Shown here: in pieces, positions 1-6,789 of the stretch
Layout of the letters: each line of letters begins with the position of its first letter
Position numbering within the stretch: position 1 is the first letter of the stretch
Origin: JAZRUF01 sp045636205
GTDB lineage: Bacteria; Bacillota; Clostridia; Oscillospirales; JAAYXM01
NCBI GenBank assembly: GCA_045636205.1
Contig: JAZTXE010000107.1
Coordinates: forward strand, 1 to 7,181
Reading direction: 5' to 3'
DNA: 7,181 nt
Program-made: the position numbers and the translations under genes
The notes under the pieces: model-generated
Databases searched by the model: none
The model's input: only the letters and a program-made list of their open reading frames with translations
Told to the model about the DNA's origin: nothing

Positions 1-2
1 AA

Positions 3-1118
3 TTATTCTGCAAAGACTTCTGCAGGGTAGCTGCCTTGCGGGTGGGTATACATACACCCGTAGCCGCTCGCTTTTGCGTCCGCGATGCGCGCGCTGTAAG
101 CGGTTTCATCCTCATCCTCCACGAGTTGTACGCGGGTTACAAGGCGTGTTACGGTTTCGCCGAAGGTCTCAGCTATAGCGTCGTCGGTGGAGATTGCATA
201 TATGCGGTAGAAGCACTCGGCGAAGTCGCCAAGCGTCTGACCGCCGTTTCCGTTATAAACCGCGGCAATTTTCCCGCCTTTTTCATCGGCGACAGCGCGA
301 AGGTCGTTTGCAAAGGAGCGTATTGTCCCTTGCTTATCGTTTCCCTCGTACACGATTGCGGAGAGAAGGCCGCCGTCAAAGGGGAAGGAAAGGTTTGTGA
401 GCACAAGCTCTTTTATGCCCAGGTCATAAACCTCGCCGACGAGTGCTTTGATATAGGCTTTCGCGTCATCATCGTACGCGTCAAGCCAGGTAAGCTCATC
501 ATCGTCCACAAAAATTCTGCCGTTGTTTAGCGGAAGACCCGCGGAGCGTTTTGTGCGCGGTGCGGCATTATCCCTAAAGCATGAGAGCTGAGCCGCGACG
601 TTCAAGCCCTTTTCGGTAATTTTCAAAATTGCTGATTTGAGCGCGTCGTTTGACTCGGCGTTTACGCCCGCGTCCTTTGCAAGTGCATTTTGGGATGCAA
701 ATGCGAGCTTGCCGTCATCTGCTTTTAGTTCCAGAACCACGGTGTTTATCCCGTCGGGGGTTATCTGACCGAGAAGAGCATCCAGCGCAGCTGCGTCAAG
801 CACGGTGGCGAGCGGAGCAAGGATTGAGTTTTCAATGCGTTCCTCATAGGTTATCGTCGCAACCTCGGGTGCGGCGGGCGGAGTCTCTTCCGGCTCTTCG
901 ATTACAAGGTCAATATCCTCGTCAAGCGGCTCATCTTTTACGATGTCCACAGTTTTATCGCTAAACGGCAGGCGCACCTGTGTGCCATCGGGGGTATAGA
1001 CCAGGTGACGGTGCAGGAGAAGTGATACCGCCGCTGCGACTACGCAGAGTATGATAAGTAGAGGGATAAGGCATCCACCGGATTTCTTTCCGCGATAACC
1101 GCGATAATTGCTTGCCAA
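3..1118 (-). CDS. Membrane-anchored DUF4015-like (putative glycosyl hydrolase-like) protein
   Basis: About 371 aa, complete; the stop codon is at the left edge. I place the start at a TTG (1116-1118) because AAGGTGA lies 5 nt upstream; a GTG three codons earlier would sit inside that Shine-Dalgarno sequence. A short basic, Gly/Tyr-rich N-terminus is followed by one hydrophobic helix (about residues 16-35), then an acidic, proline-containing linker (about 60-88), and an extracellular domain. That domain has NTVVLELKADDGKLAFAS (about 125-142), LSCFRDNAAP (about 178-187) and LVLTNLSFPFDG (about 238-249). These line up in order with the DUF4015 blocks I know (N-V-IDVKDD-G, ARIVVFKD, IQFDYVRFP), as in a TIM-barrel fold related to glycosidases. 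The usual Asp-Tyr-x-Arg of the third block is Asn-Leu-Ser here, so activity may be lost or changed. It follows rnfB on the same strand but is separated by 273 bp of repeats, so co-transcription is uncertain. No Rnf-related role is evident. Confidence 0.65.
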   Translation of the reverse strand: MASNYRGYRGKKSGGCLIPLLIILCVVAAAVSLLLHRHLVYTPDGTQVRLPFSDKTVDIVKDEPLDEDIDLVIEEPEETPPAAPEVATITYEERIENSILAPLATVLDAAALDALLGQITPDGINTVVLELKADDGKLAFASQNALAKDAGVNAESNDALKSAILKITEKGLNVAAQLSCFRDNAAPRTKRSAGLPLNNGRIFVDDDELTWLDAYDDDAKAYIKALVGEVYDLGIKELVLTNLSFPFDGGLLSAIVYEGNDKQGTIRSFANDLRAVADEKGGKIAAVYNGNGGQTLGDFAECFYRIYAISTDDAIAETFGETVTRLVTRVQLVEDEDETAYSARIADAKASGYGCMYTHPQGSYPAEVFAE

Positions 1119-1164
1119 AGATGTCACCTTCTTTTTTGTCGTTATTTTTTTTGGGGGGGCTTTT

Positions 1165-1265
1165 CCACCTCATCAGTCACCTGCGGTGACAGCTTCTCCT
1201 CAAGGAGAAGCCTTATTGCCTTCCCCTTGAGGGGAAGGGGGACCGCGCAAGCGGTGGATGAGGTG
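1165..1265. repeat. MITE-like palindromic repeat, complete copy A
   Basis: A unit of about 101 bp bounded by 9-bp inverted ends, CACCTCATC (1166-1174) and GATGAGGTG (1257-1265). Inside are four hairpins in series: GTCACC/GGTGAC (1176-1181/1185-1190), GCTTCTCCT/AGGAGAAGC (1192-1200/1203-1211), CCTTCCCCT/AGGGGAAGG (1219-1227/1230-1238) and ACCGC/GCGGT (1242-1246/1251-1255). It has no coding capacity. The architecture fits a non-autonomous miniature element or REP-like palindrome. It lies between rnfB and the downstream minus-strand gene. None of the hairpins is followed by a clear T-run on the minus strand, so it is not an obvious rho-independent terminator, though it could impede transcription or shield mRNA from nucleases. 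Confidence 0.8.
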
Positions 1266-1312
1266 AGACGCTGCGGGACGGAAGACGTAATGTATTCAAT
1301 ACAGCTGCTTTC

Positions 1313-1380
1313 CCACCTCATCAGTCTCGCTGACGCTCGACAGCTTCTCCTCAAGGAGAAGCCTTATTGCCTTCCCTTTA
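1313..1380. repeat. MITE-like palindromic repeat, truncated copy B
   Basis: A direct repeat of the left two thirds of the unit at 1165. Both share CCACCTCATCAGTC, then the GCTTCTCCT/AGGAGAAGC hairpin, then CCTTATTGCCTTCCC. The first hairpin is replaced by a different, weaker sequence (TCGCTGACGCTCGAC), and the right half with its inverted end is missing. The sequence stops resembling the repeat 11 bp before the rnfB stop codon. The 47-bp spacer between the two copies (1266-1312) contains the small palindrome GTATTCAATAC (1292-1302). I see no gene in 1128-1391. Confidence 0.75.
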
Positions 1381-1391
1381 CGGCTAAGCTT

Positions 1392-2240
1392 TTAATCCGC
1401 GGCGGCGACTGTGTCAGACTCGACAAACTCAGGTAAATCCAGGAGCTTTGAGTTTACAATCAGGTGACGCGGGCATTTCTCCGCGCACTCGCCGCAGCCG
1501 GTGCACTTGGTATAGTCGATGCTTGCGAGGTTATCCTCAACCTGGATAGCATCATACTTACAAGTCTTGACACAAAGCTTGCAGCCTAAACATCCGATGT
1601 CACAAATCTTGCGGAGTACCGCGCCCTTTTCGTGGCTTGCGCACACGACGTTTACATCCGCGGTATACGGTACCGGGATAATGATATTTCTCGGGCAGGC
1701 AGAGACGCACTTGAGGCAGCCGGTGCAGATTTCGGAATTTACTTCGGCTACGCCGTTTTCATTGATTGCGATTGCGCCGAACGGACACGCGCTTACACAT
1801 GTACCCATGCCAAGGCAGCCGTACTGACATTCAAGCGGACCGCCTGCGACACGCATTGCCGCGACGCAGTCAGAAAGGCCTGCGTATTCAAATTTTTTCT
1901 TTGAGCGGTTGCCGCCGTTGCAGCGGACAAGCGCGGTAAGCCTTTCGTTTTTTGTAAGCGAAACGCCCATAATGCGCGCGATTTCAGCTCTTGCCTCGTC
2001 AGTGGATGCCGGGCAGCATGAAATGTCCGCGCCCTCGTTTACTATAGCGTCTGCATACGATGCGCAGCCGGCAAAGCCGCAGCCGCCGCAGTTTGCGCCG
2101 GGTAAAAGCTCGAGTATAGCGTCATACCGCTCGTCCTTCTCAACCGCGAACACCTTGCCCGCGATTGCCAGAACCGCACCGAAAATAAGTCCCAGAGCGC
2201 CAAGTACCAGGACGGCAAACAGAATATTTAAAAAGTTCAT
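1392..2240 (-). CDS. rnfB: Rnf complex subunit B, multi-[4Fe-4S] ferredoxin-type electron-entry subunit
   Basis: 282 aa, complete, ATG start. RnfB is thought to take electrons from reduced ferredoxin and pass them into the Rnf complex. One N-terminal membrane anchor (about residues 3-30) is followed by the Fe-S domain CGGCGFAGC with Cys51, 54, 59 and Cys75/76. Next come four ferredoxin-type cysteine sets: Cys138/142/148/152, the CxxCxxCxxxCP sets at 172-182 and 246-256, and CxxCxxCxxxC at 217-227. Further cysteines at 107, 125, 200 and 213 fall where I remember clostridial RnfB proteins also having them. The start is 18 bp after rnfA. AGAGG lies only 3 nt before the ATG, with a G-run further upstream, so initiation may be modest or coupled to rnfA translation. 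It is the last rnf gene and its stop is followed almost directly by a truncated repeat. Confidence 0.96.
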   Translation of the reverse strand: MNFLNILFAVLVLGALGLIFGAVLAIAGKVFAVEKDERYDAILELLPGANCGGCGFAGCASYADAIVNEGADISCCPASTDEARAEIARIMGVSLTKNERLTALVRCNGGNRSKKKFEYAGLSDCVAAMRVAGGPLECQYGCLGMGTCVSACPFGAIAINENGVAEVNSEICTGCLKCVSACPRNIIIPVPYTADVNVVCASHEKGAVLRKICDIGCLGCKLCVKTCKYDAIQVEDNLASIDYTKCTGCGECAEKCPRHLIVNSKLLDLPEFVESDTVAAAD

Positions 2241-2258
2241 AATCCTCTTACCCCCTGA

Positions 2259-2846
2259 TTAAAATATCTTCATGCCCTGGAAGCCCATGAACGCCATGCT
2301 CAGAAGAGCTGCGGTGACAAGGGCTATCGGGAAGCCTTCAAAGCACTCGGGATAGTCTGCAAATTCAAGGCGCTCACGGATGTTTGCAAACAGGACTATT
2401 GCAAGCATAAAGCCGAGGCCTGCCGCAGTACCGTATACAAGAGAGCCTATGAAGCTGTAACCGTTCTGAACGTTTAAGAGCGCAACACCCAAAACCGCGC
2501 AGTTTGTGGTGATAAGCGGCAGATAGATACCCAGCGCCTTATGCAGTGCGGGCATCATCTTGGCAAGCACCATTTCAACAAACTGAACCAAGGACGCGAT
2601 AATGAGGATGAATGCGACGGTTTGCATATAACCCATATTGAGCGGGATGAGAACCCACTCGTTTACCATCCACGTTACCGCGGAGGCGATTGCCATTACA
2701 AACGTTACTGCAAGACCCATGCCGACCGCCGTGTCGCTCTTTTTGGATACGCCGAGGAACGGGCAGCAGCCGAGGAACTTGACCAAAACGAAGTTTTCAA
2801 TGAGTATGGCATTTATTGCCAGAGCGAATATCTCAGTCAGTGACAT
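2259..2846 (-). CDS. rnfA: Rnf complex subunit A, integral membrane electron-transfer subunit
   Basis: 195 aa, matching the usual size of about 190-195. This is a very hydrophobic protein with about six transmembrane helices. It has the family blocks NFVLVKFLGCCPFLG (Cys27/Cys28) and GIYLPLITTNCAVLG (Cys116). In the Rnf/Nqr family, paired cysteines of RnfA and RnfE hold an intramembrane [2Fe-2S] cluster at the interface of two inverted homologous subunits, which is part of the electron path across the membrane. The ATG start is preceded by AAAGGAGG inside the end of rnfE, and the two genes overlap by 14 bp (2833-2846), suggesting translational coupling. No anomalies were seen. Confidence 0.97.
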   Translation of the reverse strand: MSLTEIFALAINAILIENFVLVKFLGCCPFLGVSKKSDTAVGMGLAVTFVMAIASAVTWMVNEWVLIPLNMGYMQTVAFILIIASLVQFVEMVLAKMMPALHKALGIYLPLITTNCAVLGVALLNVQNGYSFIGSLVYGTAAGLGFMLAIVLFANIRERLEFADYPECFEGFPIALVTAALLSMAFMGFQGMKIF

Positions 2847-3468
2847 CAGAGCTTTCCTCCTTTGCCTTTTCTTTTCTCACGGAAGCGATTTTTGCGATTG
2901 CCGCAATGACAAAGCCGAGGGTTAAAAATCCGCCTGCGGGCATTATCATGATAGTTGCGGCGGGGAAGTTCTCGCCAAAGATGTGGAAGCCGAGGAAGGT
3001 TCCGTTACCTAAAATCTCACGGATGGTGGACATTATAAGAAGTGCGGCGGTAAAGCCGAGTCCCATCGTAAGACCGTCGAGCGCGGAGTCAAGAATGTTA
3101 TTCTTTGACGCGAATGCCTCGGCGCGTGCGAGGATGATGCAGTTTACAACGATAAGCGGGATAAAGAGACCAAGTGATGCGTGAAGCGACGGCAGAAATG
3201 CCGCGAGCAGCAAATCGACTATGGTTACGAAGCCCGCGATAACTACTATGTACGCTGCAATGCGTATCTGACCCGGGATTATTTTGCGAAGAAGCGAGAT
3301 AACCGCGTTTGAGCAAATTAAAACCGCGGTCGCCGCAAGTCCCATACCCAGTCCGTTTGCGACGGAGGTCGAGGTAGCAAGAAGCGGGCACATGCCTAAG
3401 AGAAGCACCAGAGACGGGTTTTGGTCTATAACACCGGTCTTTAAAAAGCTTAAAAATTTCTTACCCAT
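2833..3468 (-). CDS. rnfE: Rnf complex subunit E, integral membrane electron-transfer subunit
   Basis: 211 aa and homologous to RnfA, with about six transmembrane helices. Its signature blocks are NPSLVLLLGMCPLLA (Cys27) and IPLIVVNCIILARAEAFA (Cys110), the positions expected to share the membrane [2Fe-2S] cluster with RnfA. NPS...GMCPLLA with NCIILARAEAFA separates RnfE/NqrD-type proteins from RnfA/NqrE-type proteins. The charged C-terminal tail (RKEKAKEESSDVTD) is probably cytoplasmic or stromal-side and not conserved. The ATG overlaps the end of rnfG by 8 bp, with a purine-rich AAAGGGGG about 9 nt upstream. The 3' end overlaps rnfA by 14 bp. Confidence 0.97.
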   Translation of the reverse strand: MGKKFLSFLKTGVIDQNPSLVLLLGMCPLLATSTSVANGLGMGLAATAVLICSNAVISLLRKIIPGQIRIAAYIVVIAGFVTIVDLLLAAFLPSLHASLGLFIPLIVVNCIILARAEAFASKNNILDSALDGLTMGLGFTAALLIMSTIREILGNGTFLGFHIFGENFPAATIMIMPAGGFLTLGFVIAAIAKIASVRKEKAKEESSDVTD

Positions 3469-4069
3469 TGTTTGCCGCCCCCTTTATAAGTTCTGCTGCA
3501 GTGAGTGCGGAGGAAACACCGCTTGTAACCGCCTTTGAGGAAACCGTTGCGCCTGCGATTGCGCTTATCTCGTTATCCTTGGGCTCGGATGCGTTTGTCG
3601 CGGTGACACCTGCAACCTTTCCGCCAAATTGGTCGAGGAATGCCGCGTCATTGGTTTTGGTGCCGAGACCGGGTGTTTCGGACATGCTTACGATATGCAC
3701 GCGGGTTACCTTGCCCTCCGCGTCAATTCCTACTACCATTTCAATCGCGCCGCCAAAGCCCTGCGGTGCAACCTTTACGCAGTAGCCTGCAGGCTCGCCG
3801 CCCTTGAGCGCGGTATATGCTTCGGTTACAATCGGGTCGGCGCAGAGCTCGGATAAATTATCTATTTTGGAATAATCTTGAGCCGGCAGAACTACTGACA
3901 TAGCGTCCTTAACCGCCTGCTCCTTCTGCGCGGCTATGCGGGGTGCGCAAATCTCATTGACTGCTGAGAGCATGAGCGCAACCACTGCCGCGATTGCGAC
4001 TAAGATGAGCGCGATGCGGCTCATATCAAACCATTGCTCCTTTGAAAAGGAAAGTGCTTTTTCACTCAT
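3461..4069 (-). CDS. rnfG: Rnf complex subunit G, covalent-FMN-binding subunit
   Basis: 202 aa. There is one N-terminal membrane helix (about residues 17-37) and then an FMN-binding domain exposed on the outer face. ETPGLGTK (131-138) is typical of the family. The flavinylation motif is AGATVSS (172-178), with Thr175 the expected site for phosphodiester-linked FMN. The canonical motif begins with Ser or Asp (SGAT/DGAT); here that position is Ala, a mild variation. FMN attachment needs an ApbE-type transferase, which is not encoded in this window. The ATG overlaps the rnfD stop as ATGA (4066-4069), with AAAGGAGG upstream inside rnfD. The 3' end overlaps rnfE by 8 bp. Confidence 0.96.
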   Translation of the reverse strand: MSEKALSFSKEQWFDMSRIALILVAIAAVVALMLSAVNEICAPRIAAQKEQAVKDAMSVVLPAQDYSKIDNLSELCADPIVTEAYTALKGGEPAGYCVKVAPQGFGGAIEMVVGIDAEGKVTRVHIVSMSETPGLGTKTNDAAFLDQFGGKVAGVTATNASEPKDNEISAIAGATVSSKAVTSGVSSALTAAELIKGAANNG

Positions 4070-5154
4070 TTGCTCTCAGCCTCCTTTGCAGATTTATTTT
4101 TAAGCTTTGCAATTGTTGCGGAAAGCTTTGCAAAACGCGGGGTGCCGAAGCGGCGCGGCATGCAGTGCTTGTCAATAAACCACACGCACGTGTTCATTAT
4201 AAGTATGGAGTAGGATACGCCCTCGGCGTATGAGCCGAAGTATCTTATAAGAACGGTTATCAGACCGCAGCCTATACCGAATATGATTTTGCCGGATTTT
4301 GACACAGGGGAGGTCGCATAGTCGGTCGCCATGAAGATAGCGCCGAGCATCAGACCGCCGGTGAAGAGGTTAAAGAGCATCCACTCAAGACCGCTTGCGC
4401 CGCCGCGCGGGAAAAGGAAGGTGATGACGGCTACCGTGCCTATGTATGCAAGGGGTACATGCGCGGTGATTACCTTGCGAACCAGCAGGTAAACAAAAGC
4501 CGCGATGAGAACGATTGCGGAAACCTCACCCAGACAGCCGGGGACATTTCCCAAAAACGTATCGCGCAGTGAGTAAATAGCGTCTGTTCCCATTTCGCCG
4601 GAGGCTACCGACGGAAGGATACCCTGCTTCATCTTGGCAAGCGGGGTGGCGGTTGCCACCATATCCGGAATATCTGCGCGGGTGACATTTCCAAAGAGCG
4701 GGAGCGAGCCGGAGAGCGGCTTTGTCCACAGTGAGATAAGTCCCGGCCAGGAGAACAGGAACGCACGCGCGGCGAGCGCGGGGTTCATGAAGTTCTTGCC
4801 GAGGCCGCCATAGAGCTGTTTTACGATTACGATTGCAAAGAATGCGCCGATTACCGGAATCCACATCGGGGTGGATGCGGGCAGGTTCATCGCAAGGAGC
4901 ATTCCGGTTACTACCGCGGAAAGGTCACCAATAGTTACGGATTTTTTGGTAAAGTAGCGGTAGAGCCACTCAAAGGCTATACATGAGCATACCGAGATGA
5001 GCGTAAGCGTGAGTGAGCGCCATCCGAAAAAGTAAATCGCCATCACAAGCGGGAAGCAGAGCGCAATGATTACATCGAGCATAATCGAGCGCGTGCCGTC
5101 CTCAGTCTTTATATGAGGAGATGACGCAACGGTGAGATTTTTATCTAATTGCAT
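4066..5154 (-). CDS. rnfD: Rnf complex subunit D, membrane subunit with covalent FMN
   Basis: 362 aa from the ATG at 5152-5154. I prefer this ATG because AAAGGAG lies 7 nt upstream; the earlier ATG at 5158-5160 would leave only 1 nt after the Shine-Dalgarno sequence, although it would form an ATGA overlap with the rnfC stop. It is related to NqrB and has many transmembrane segments. Family blocks are GMLLAMNLPAS, the KQLYGGLGKNFMNPALAARAF region (about 112-132), and DYATSPVS near residue 282. The expected flavinylation Thr is Thr170 in ATATPLA (167-173); most relatives I recall have a small or Ser/Gly pair before the A-T, so this is a variant. The C-terminal tail is Lys-rich and cytoplasmic. 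rnfG begins in the overlap at its 3' end. Confidence 0.96.
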   Translation of the reverse strand: MQLDKNLTVASSPHIKTEDGTRSIMLDVIIALCFPLVMAIYFFGWRSLTLTLISVCSCIAFEWLYRYFTKKSVTIGDLSAVVTGMLLAMNLPASTPMWIPVIGAFFAIVIVKQLYGGLGKNFMNPALAARAFLFSWPGLISLWTKPLSGSLPLFGNVTRADIPDMVATATPLAKMKQGILPSVASGEMGTDAIYSLRDTFLGNVPGCLGEVSAIVLIAAFVYLLVRKVITAHVPLAYIGTVAVITFLFPRGGASGLEWMLFNLFTGGLMLGAIFMATDYATSPVSKSGKIIFGIGCGLITVLIRYFGSYAEGVSYSILIMNTCVWFIDKHCMPRRFGTPRFAKLSATIAKLKNKSAKEAESK

Positions 5155-5156
5155 GA

Positions 5157-6479
5157 TCATACTCCTTTCTTCTTTTTCTCAGCAATTATCGTTTGCTTTG
5201 CCTTGCGGAATGCCTGCACCAGATGCAGACGGCCCGGGCAAGAGTACGAGCAGCAGCCGCACTCGATACAGTCGAGCACGCGGTATCTCTCGCATTCGTC
5301 AAGGTTACCCTTGTTAGCGTACATATTGATATAAATCGGCATCAGGTTCATCGGGCATACCGATACACACTTGCCGCAACGGATGCAGGTGGCTTCCTCG
5401 TCGAAGATATTGTCCTTACCCGTGAGCGCGAGCACCGCGTTGGTTCCCTTTATGACCGGGACATCCACCGAGTACTGACCTATGCCCATCATCGGACCGC
5501 CCATGAGGATTTCGGACGCTTCTTCCTTTAAGCCGCCGCATGCGTCAATGAGCTCGCCAATCGGAGTACCCAGCGGCACGCGCAGGTTCTTCGGGTTTGC
5601 CACGCACTCGCCTGATACGGTGACTACCTTGTGCGTAAGCGGCGCGCCTTCATTGACCGCACGGCAGAGGGATATGGCACTCGCGACGTTTACGTTTATT
5701 GCCCCAACGTCCGCGGGAAGACCGCCCGGAGGCACTTCTCTTCCGGTAACCGCTTTGATAAGATGCTTTTCAGAGCCCTGCGGGTACTTGGTTCTCAAGA
5801 CCTCGAGCTTGATATGCGATTTCTGCTCGGCGATTCTTCTAAGACGTGCAATCGCCTCGCGCTTGTTGGACTCGACTGCGATATGCACCTTGTCAAGACC
5901 CAGCGCCTTCATGATAATGGTTGCGCCTTCGATGAGCTCGTCTGTATGCTCAAGCATAAGGCGGTTGTCGGATGTGATATACGGTTCACACTCCGCGCCG
6001 TTTATAATGAGAGTATCCACCTTGCCGATGGCAGAGCGTATCTTGATGTGCAGCGGGAATGCCGCACCGCCGAGACCTACAAGACCCGCTTCCTTTGCGA
6101 TGTCTGCAAGCTCTTCGCCGCCGAGTGACGTAAATCTGTCAACCGGTTTTAATTCCTCTGCTCGGGTGTTCTCAAAGTCATTGTCAATAACAATCGAAAG
6201 AACCATGCTGCCGTTGGGGTGGAGCCTGGGCTCAATCGCGGATACCGTACCCGAAACCGATGCATGGACGGGTGCGGAAACCGGAGCCGTGCTCTCAGCT
6301 ATCTTTTGACCTACCTTGACCGTATCGCCCACGGATACGAGCGGATTGGTCGGCGCACCTATGTGCATGGACACGGGAAGTACCACCTGAGCCGGAGCTG
6401 CGATTTCCTCTATTGACTTATTCTCAGTCAACGCTTTTTTGTCGTCCGGATGGATGCCTCCCTTGAACGAAAAGGGCAT
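5157..6479 (-). CDS. rnfC: Rnf complex subunit C, NADH/FMN and [4Fe-4S] peripheral subunit
   Basis: 440 aa, starting MPFSFKGGIHP, the standard RnfC N-terminus. I chose the ATG at 6477-6479 because GGAGGAGAGG lies about 8 nt upstream; a GTG at 6486-6488 would overlap that ribosome site. RnfC exchanges electrons with NAD+/NADH on the cytoplasmic side. GLGGAAFP (135-142) and NGAECEPY (160-167) are the NADH/FMN-binding core shared with complex I NuoF. Two [4Fe-4S] motifs follow: Cys365/368/371/375 and Cys404/407/410/414. The protein ends in KKKKGV, without the long alanine-rich C-terminal extension of many proteobacterial RnfC proteins. It is the first gene of the operon, with a clear promoter about 80 bp upstream. 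Confidence 0.97.
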   Translation of the reverse strand: MPFSFKGGIHPDDKKALTENKSIEEIAAPAQVVLPVSMHIGAPTNPLVSVGDTVKVGQKIAESTAPVSAPVHASVSGTVSAIEPRLHPNGSMVLSIVIDNDFENTRAEELKPVDRFTSLGGEELADIAKEAGLVGLGGAAFPLHIKIRSAIGKVDTLIINGAECEPYITSDNRLMLEHTDELIEGATIIMKALGLDKVHIAVESNKREAIARLRRIAEQKSHIKLEVLRTKYPQGSEKHLIKAVTGREVPPGGLPADVGAINVNVASAISLCRAVNEGAPLTHKVVTVSGECVANPKNLRVPLGTPIGELIDACGGLKEEASEILMGGPMMGIGQYSVDVPVIKGTNAVLALTGKDNIFDEEATCIRCGKCVSVCPMNLMPIYINMYANKGNLDECERYRVLDCIECGCCSYSCPGRLHLVQAFRKAKQTIIAEKKKKGV

Positions 6480-6495
6480 GTAATTCACCTCTCCT

Positions 6496-6515
6496 CCGCG
6501 CGGGGTTAAGCGCGG
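6496..6515 (-). promoter_or_regulatory. GC-rich hairpin abutting the rnfC Shine-Dalgarno sequence
   Basis: Read on the minus strand, CCGCGC (6515-6510), an 8-nt loop, and GCGCGG (6501-6496) form a 6-bp all-GC stem. The final GG of the 3' arm is the start of the GGAGGAGAGG ribosome site of rnfC. The hairpin could limit ribosome access or simply stabilise the mRNA 5' region. No U-run follows, so it is not a terminator. Confidence 0.5.
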
Positions 6516-6523
6516 GTAATTTT

Positions 6524-6589
6524 AATATGTATATTCATGCGATATATGCATTTGCATACAGACTAATTATACAATATATGTATATGCAT
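6524..6589. repeat. Three 15-bp near-repeats across the rnf promoter
   Basis: AATATGTATATTCAT (6524-6538), TATATGCATTTGCAT (6543-6557) and TATATGTATATGCAT (6575-6589). The first and second each match the third at 13 of 15 positions. The third fills most of the spacer between the -35 and -10 boxes; the other two lie around or downstream of the expected transcription start. This is a plausible operator array for an unknown regulator. Because the region is AT-rich, chance similarity is possible. Confidence 0.4.
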
Positions 6590-6594
6590 TTCAA
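6566..6594 (-). promoter_or_regulatory. Promoter of the rnfCDGEAB operon
   Basis: On the minus strand TTGAAA (6594-6589) is followed by exactly 17 bp and then a perfect TATAAT (6571-6566), a near-consensus housekeeping sigma promoter. Transcription should start near 6559, giving a leader of about 80 nt before the rnfC ATG. No other comparably good promoter was seen upstream of the later rnf genes, consistent with a single operon. Confidence 0.8.
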
Positions 6595-6597
6595 GCA

Positions 6598-6615
6598 TCG
6601 TTAAATTTTAAACGA
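6598..6615. promoter_or_regulatory. Rex-like 18-bp imperfect palindrome next to the rnf -35 box
   Basis: TCGTTAAATTTTAAACGA matches the known Rex consensus TTGTTAA-N4-TTAACAA at 11 of 14 fixed positions, with outer arms TCGTT/AACGA. It lies 3 bp upstream of the -35 box. Rex is the NADH/NAD+-sensing repressor of many Firmicute fermentation genes, so control of an NAD-linked complex would make sense. The match is partial and the location upstream of the promoter is not the most typical for a repressor. Confidence 0.3.
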
Positions 6616-6683
6616 CTTATTTCATATATAATTTACATTTTCTGCGTAAAATGAATTACTTTATGCGGTCGGATTTGTTTTTA

Positions 6684-6730
6684 CACCTCATCAGTCACCT
6701 TGCGGGCGGAACGACACACAGGTCGTTCCC
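6684..6730. repeat. Repeat fragment: CACCTCATC left end joined to a palindrome
   Basis: CACCTCATCAGTCACC (6684-6699) matches the left end of the repeat at 1166, then the sequence diverges into a different hairpin, GGAACGAC/GTCGTTCC (6708-6715/6722-6729, 6-nt loop). It looks like a mosaic of short palindromic units. The stretch from 6616 to 6683 and from 6731 to 6789 shows no gene or clear element, although GGAGAAGCC at 6742-6750 echoes the second hairpin of the other copies. Confidence 0.6.
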
Positions 6731-6789
6731 TACAGATAAGTGGAGAAGCCTGAAAAGTCCCGCCACTACGATTGCATCCCGCAACGTCC

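Noticed and set aside
36..530. Plus-strand open frame of 164 codons
   Set aside because: Antisense to the DUF4015-like gene, with no convincing ribosome site or recognisable motif.
1192..1211. Possible rho-independent terminator of the rnf operon
   Set aside because: The 9-bp stem is strong but no T-run follows on the minus strand, and the same hairpin recurs as part of a repeat family.
1142..1354. Minus-strand open frame of 70 codons after rnfB
   Set aside because: Composed of the repeat units and poly-C/poly-A; no ribosome site.
1165..1380. CRISPR array
   Set aside because: Only two copies of a long palindromic unit with a single spacer, one copy truncated; no regular short repeat-spacer pattern.
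5482..6309. Long plus-strand open frame (275 codons) opposite rnfC
   Set aside because: It lies entirely antisense to the well-supported rnfC; the protein has no recognisable domain and reflects codon bias of the opposite strand.
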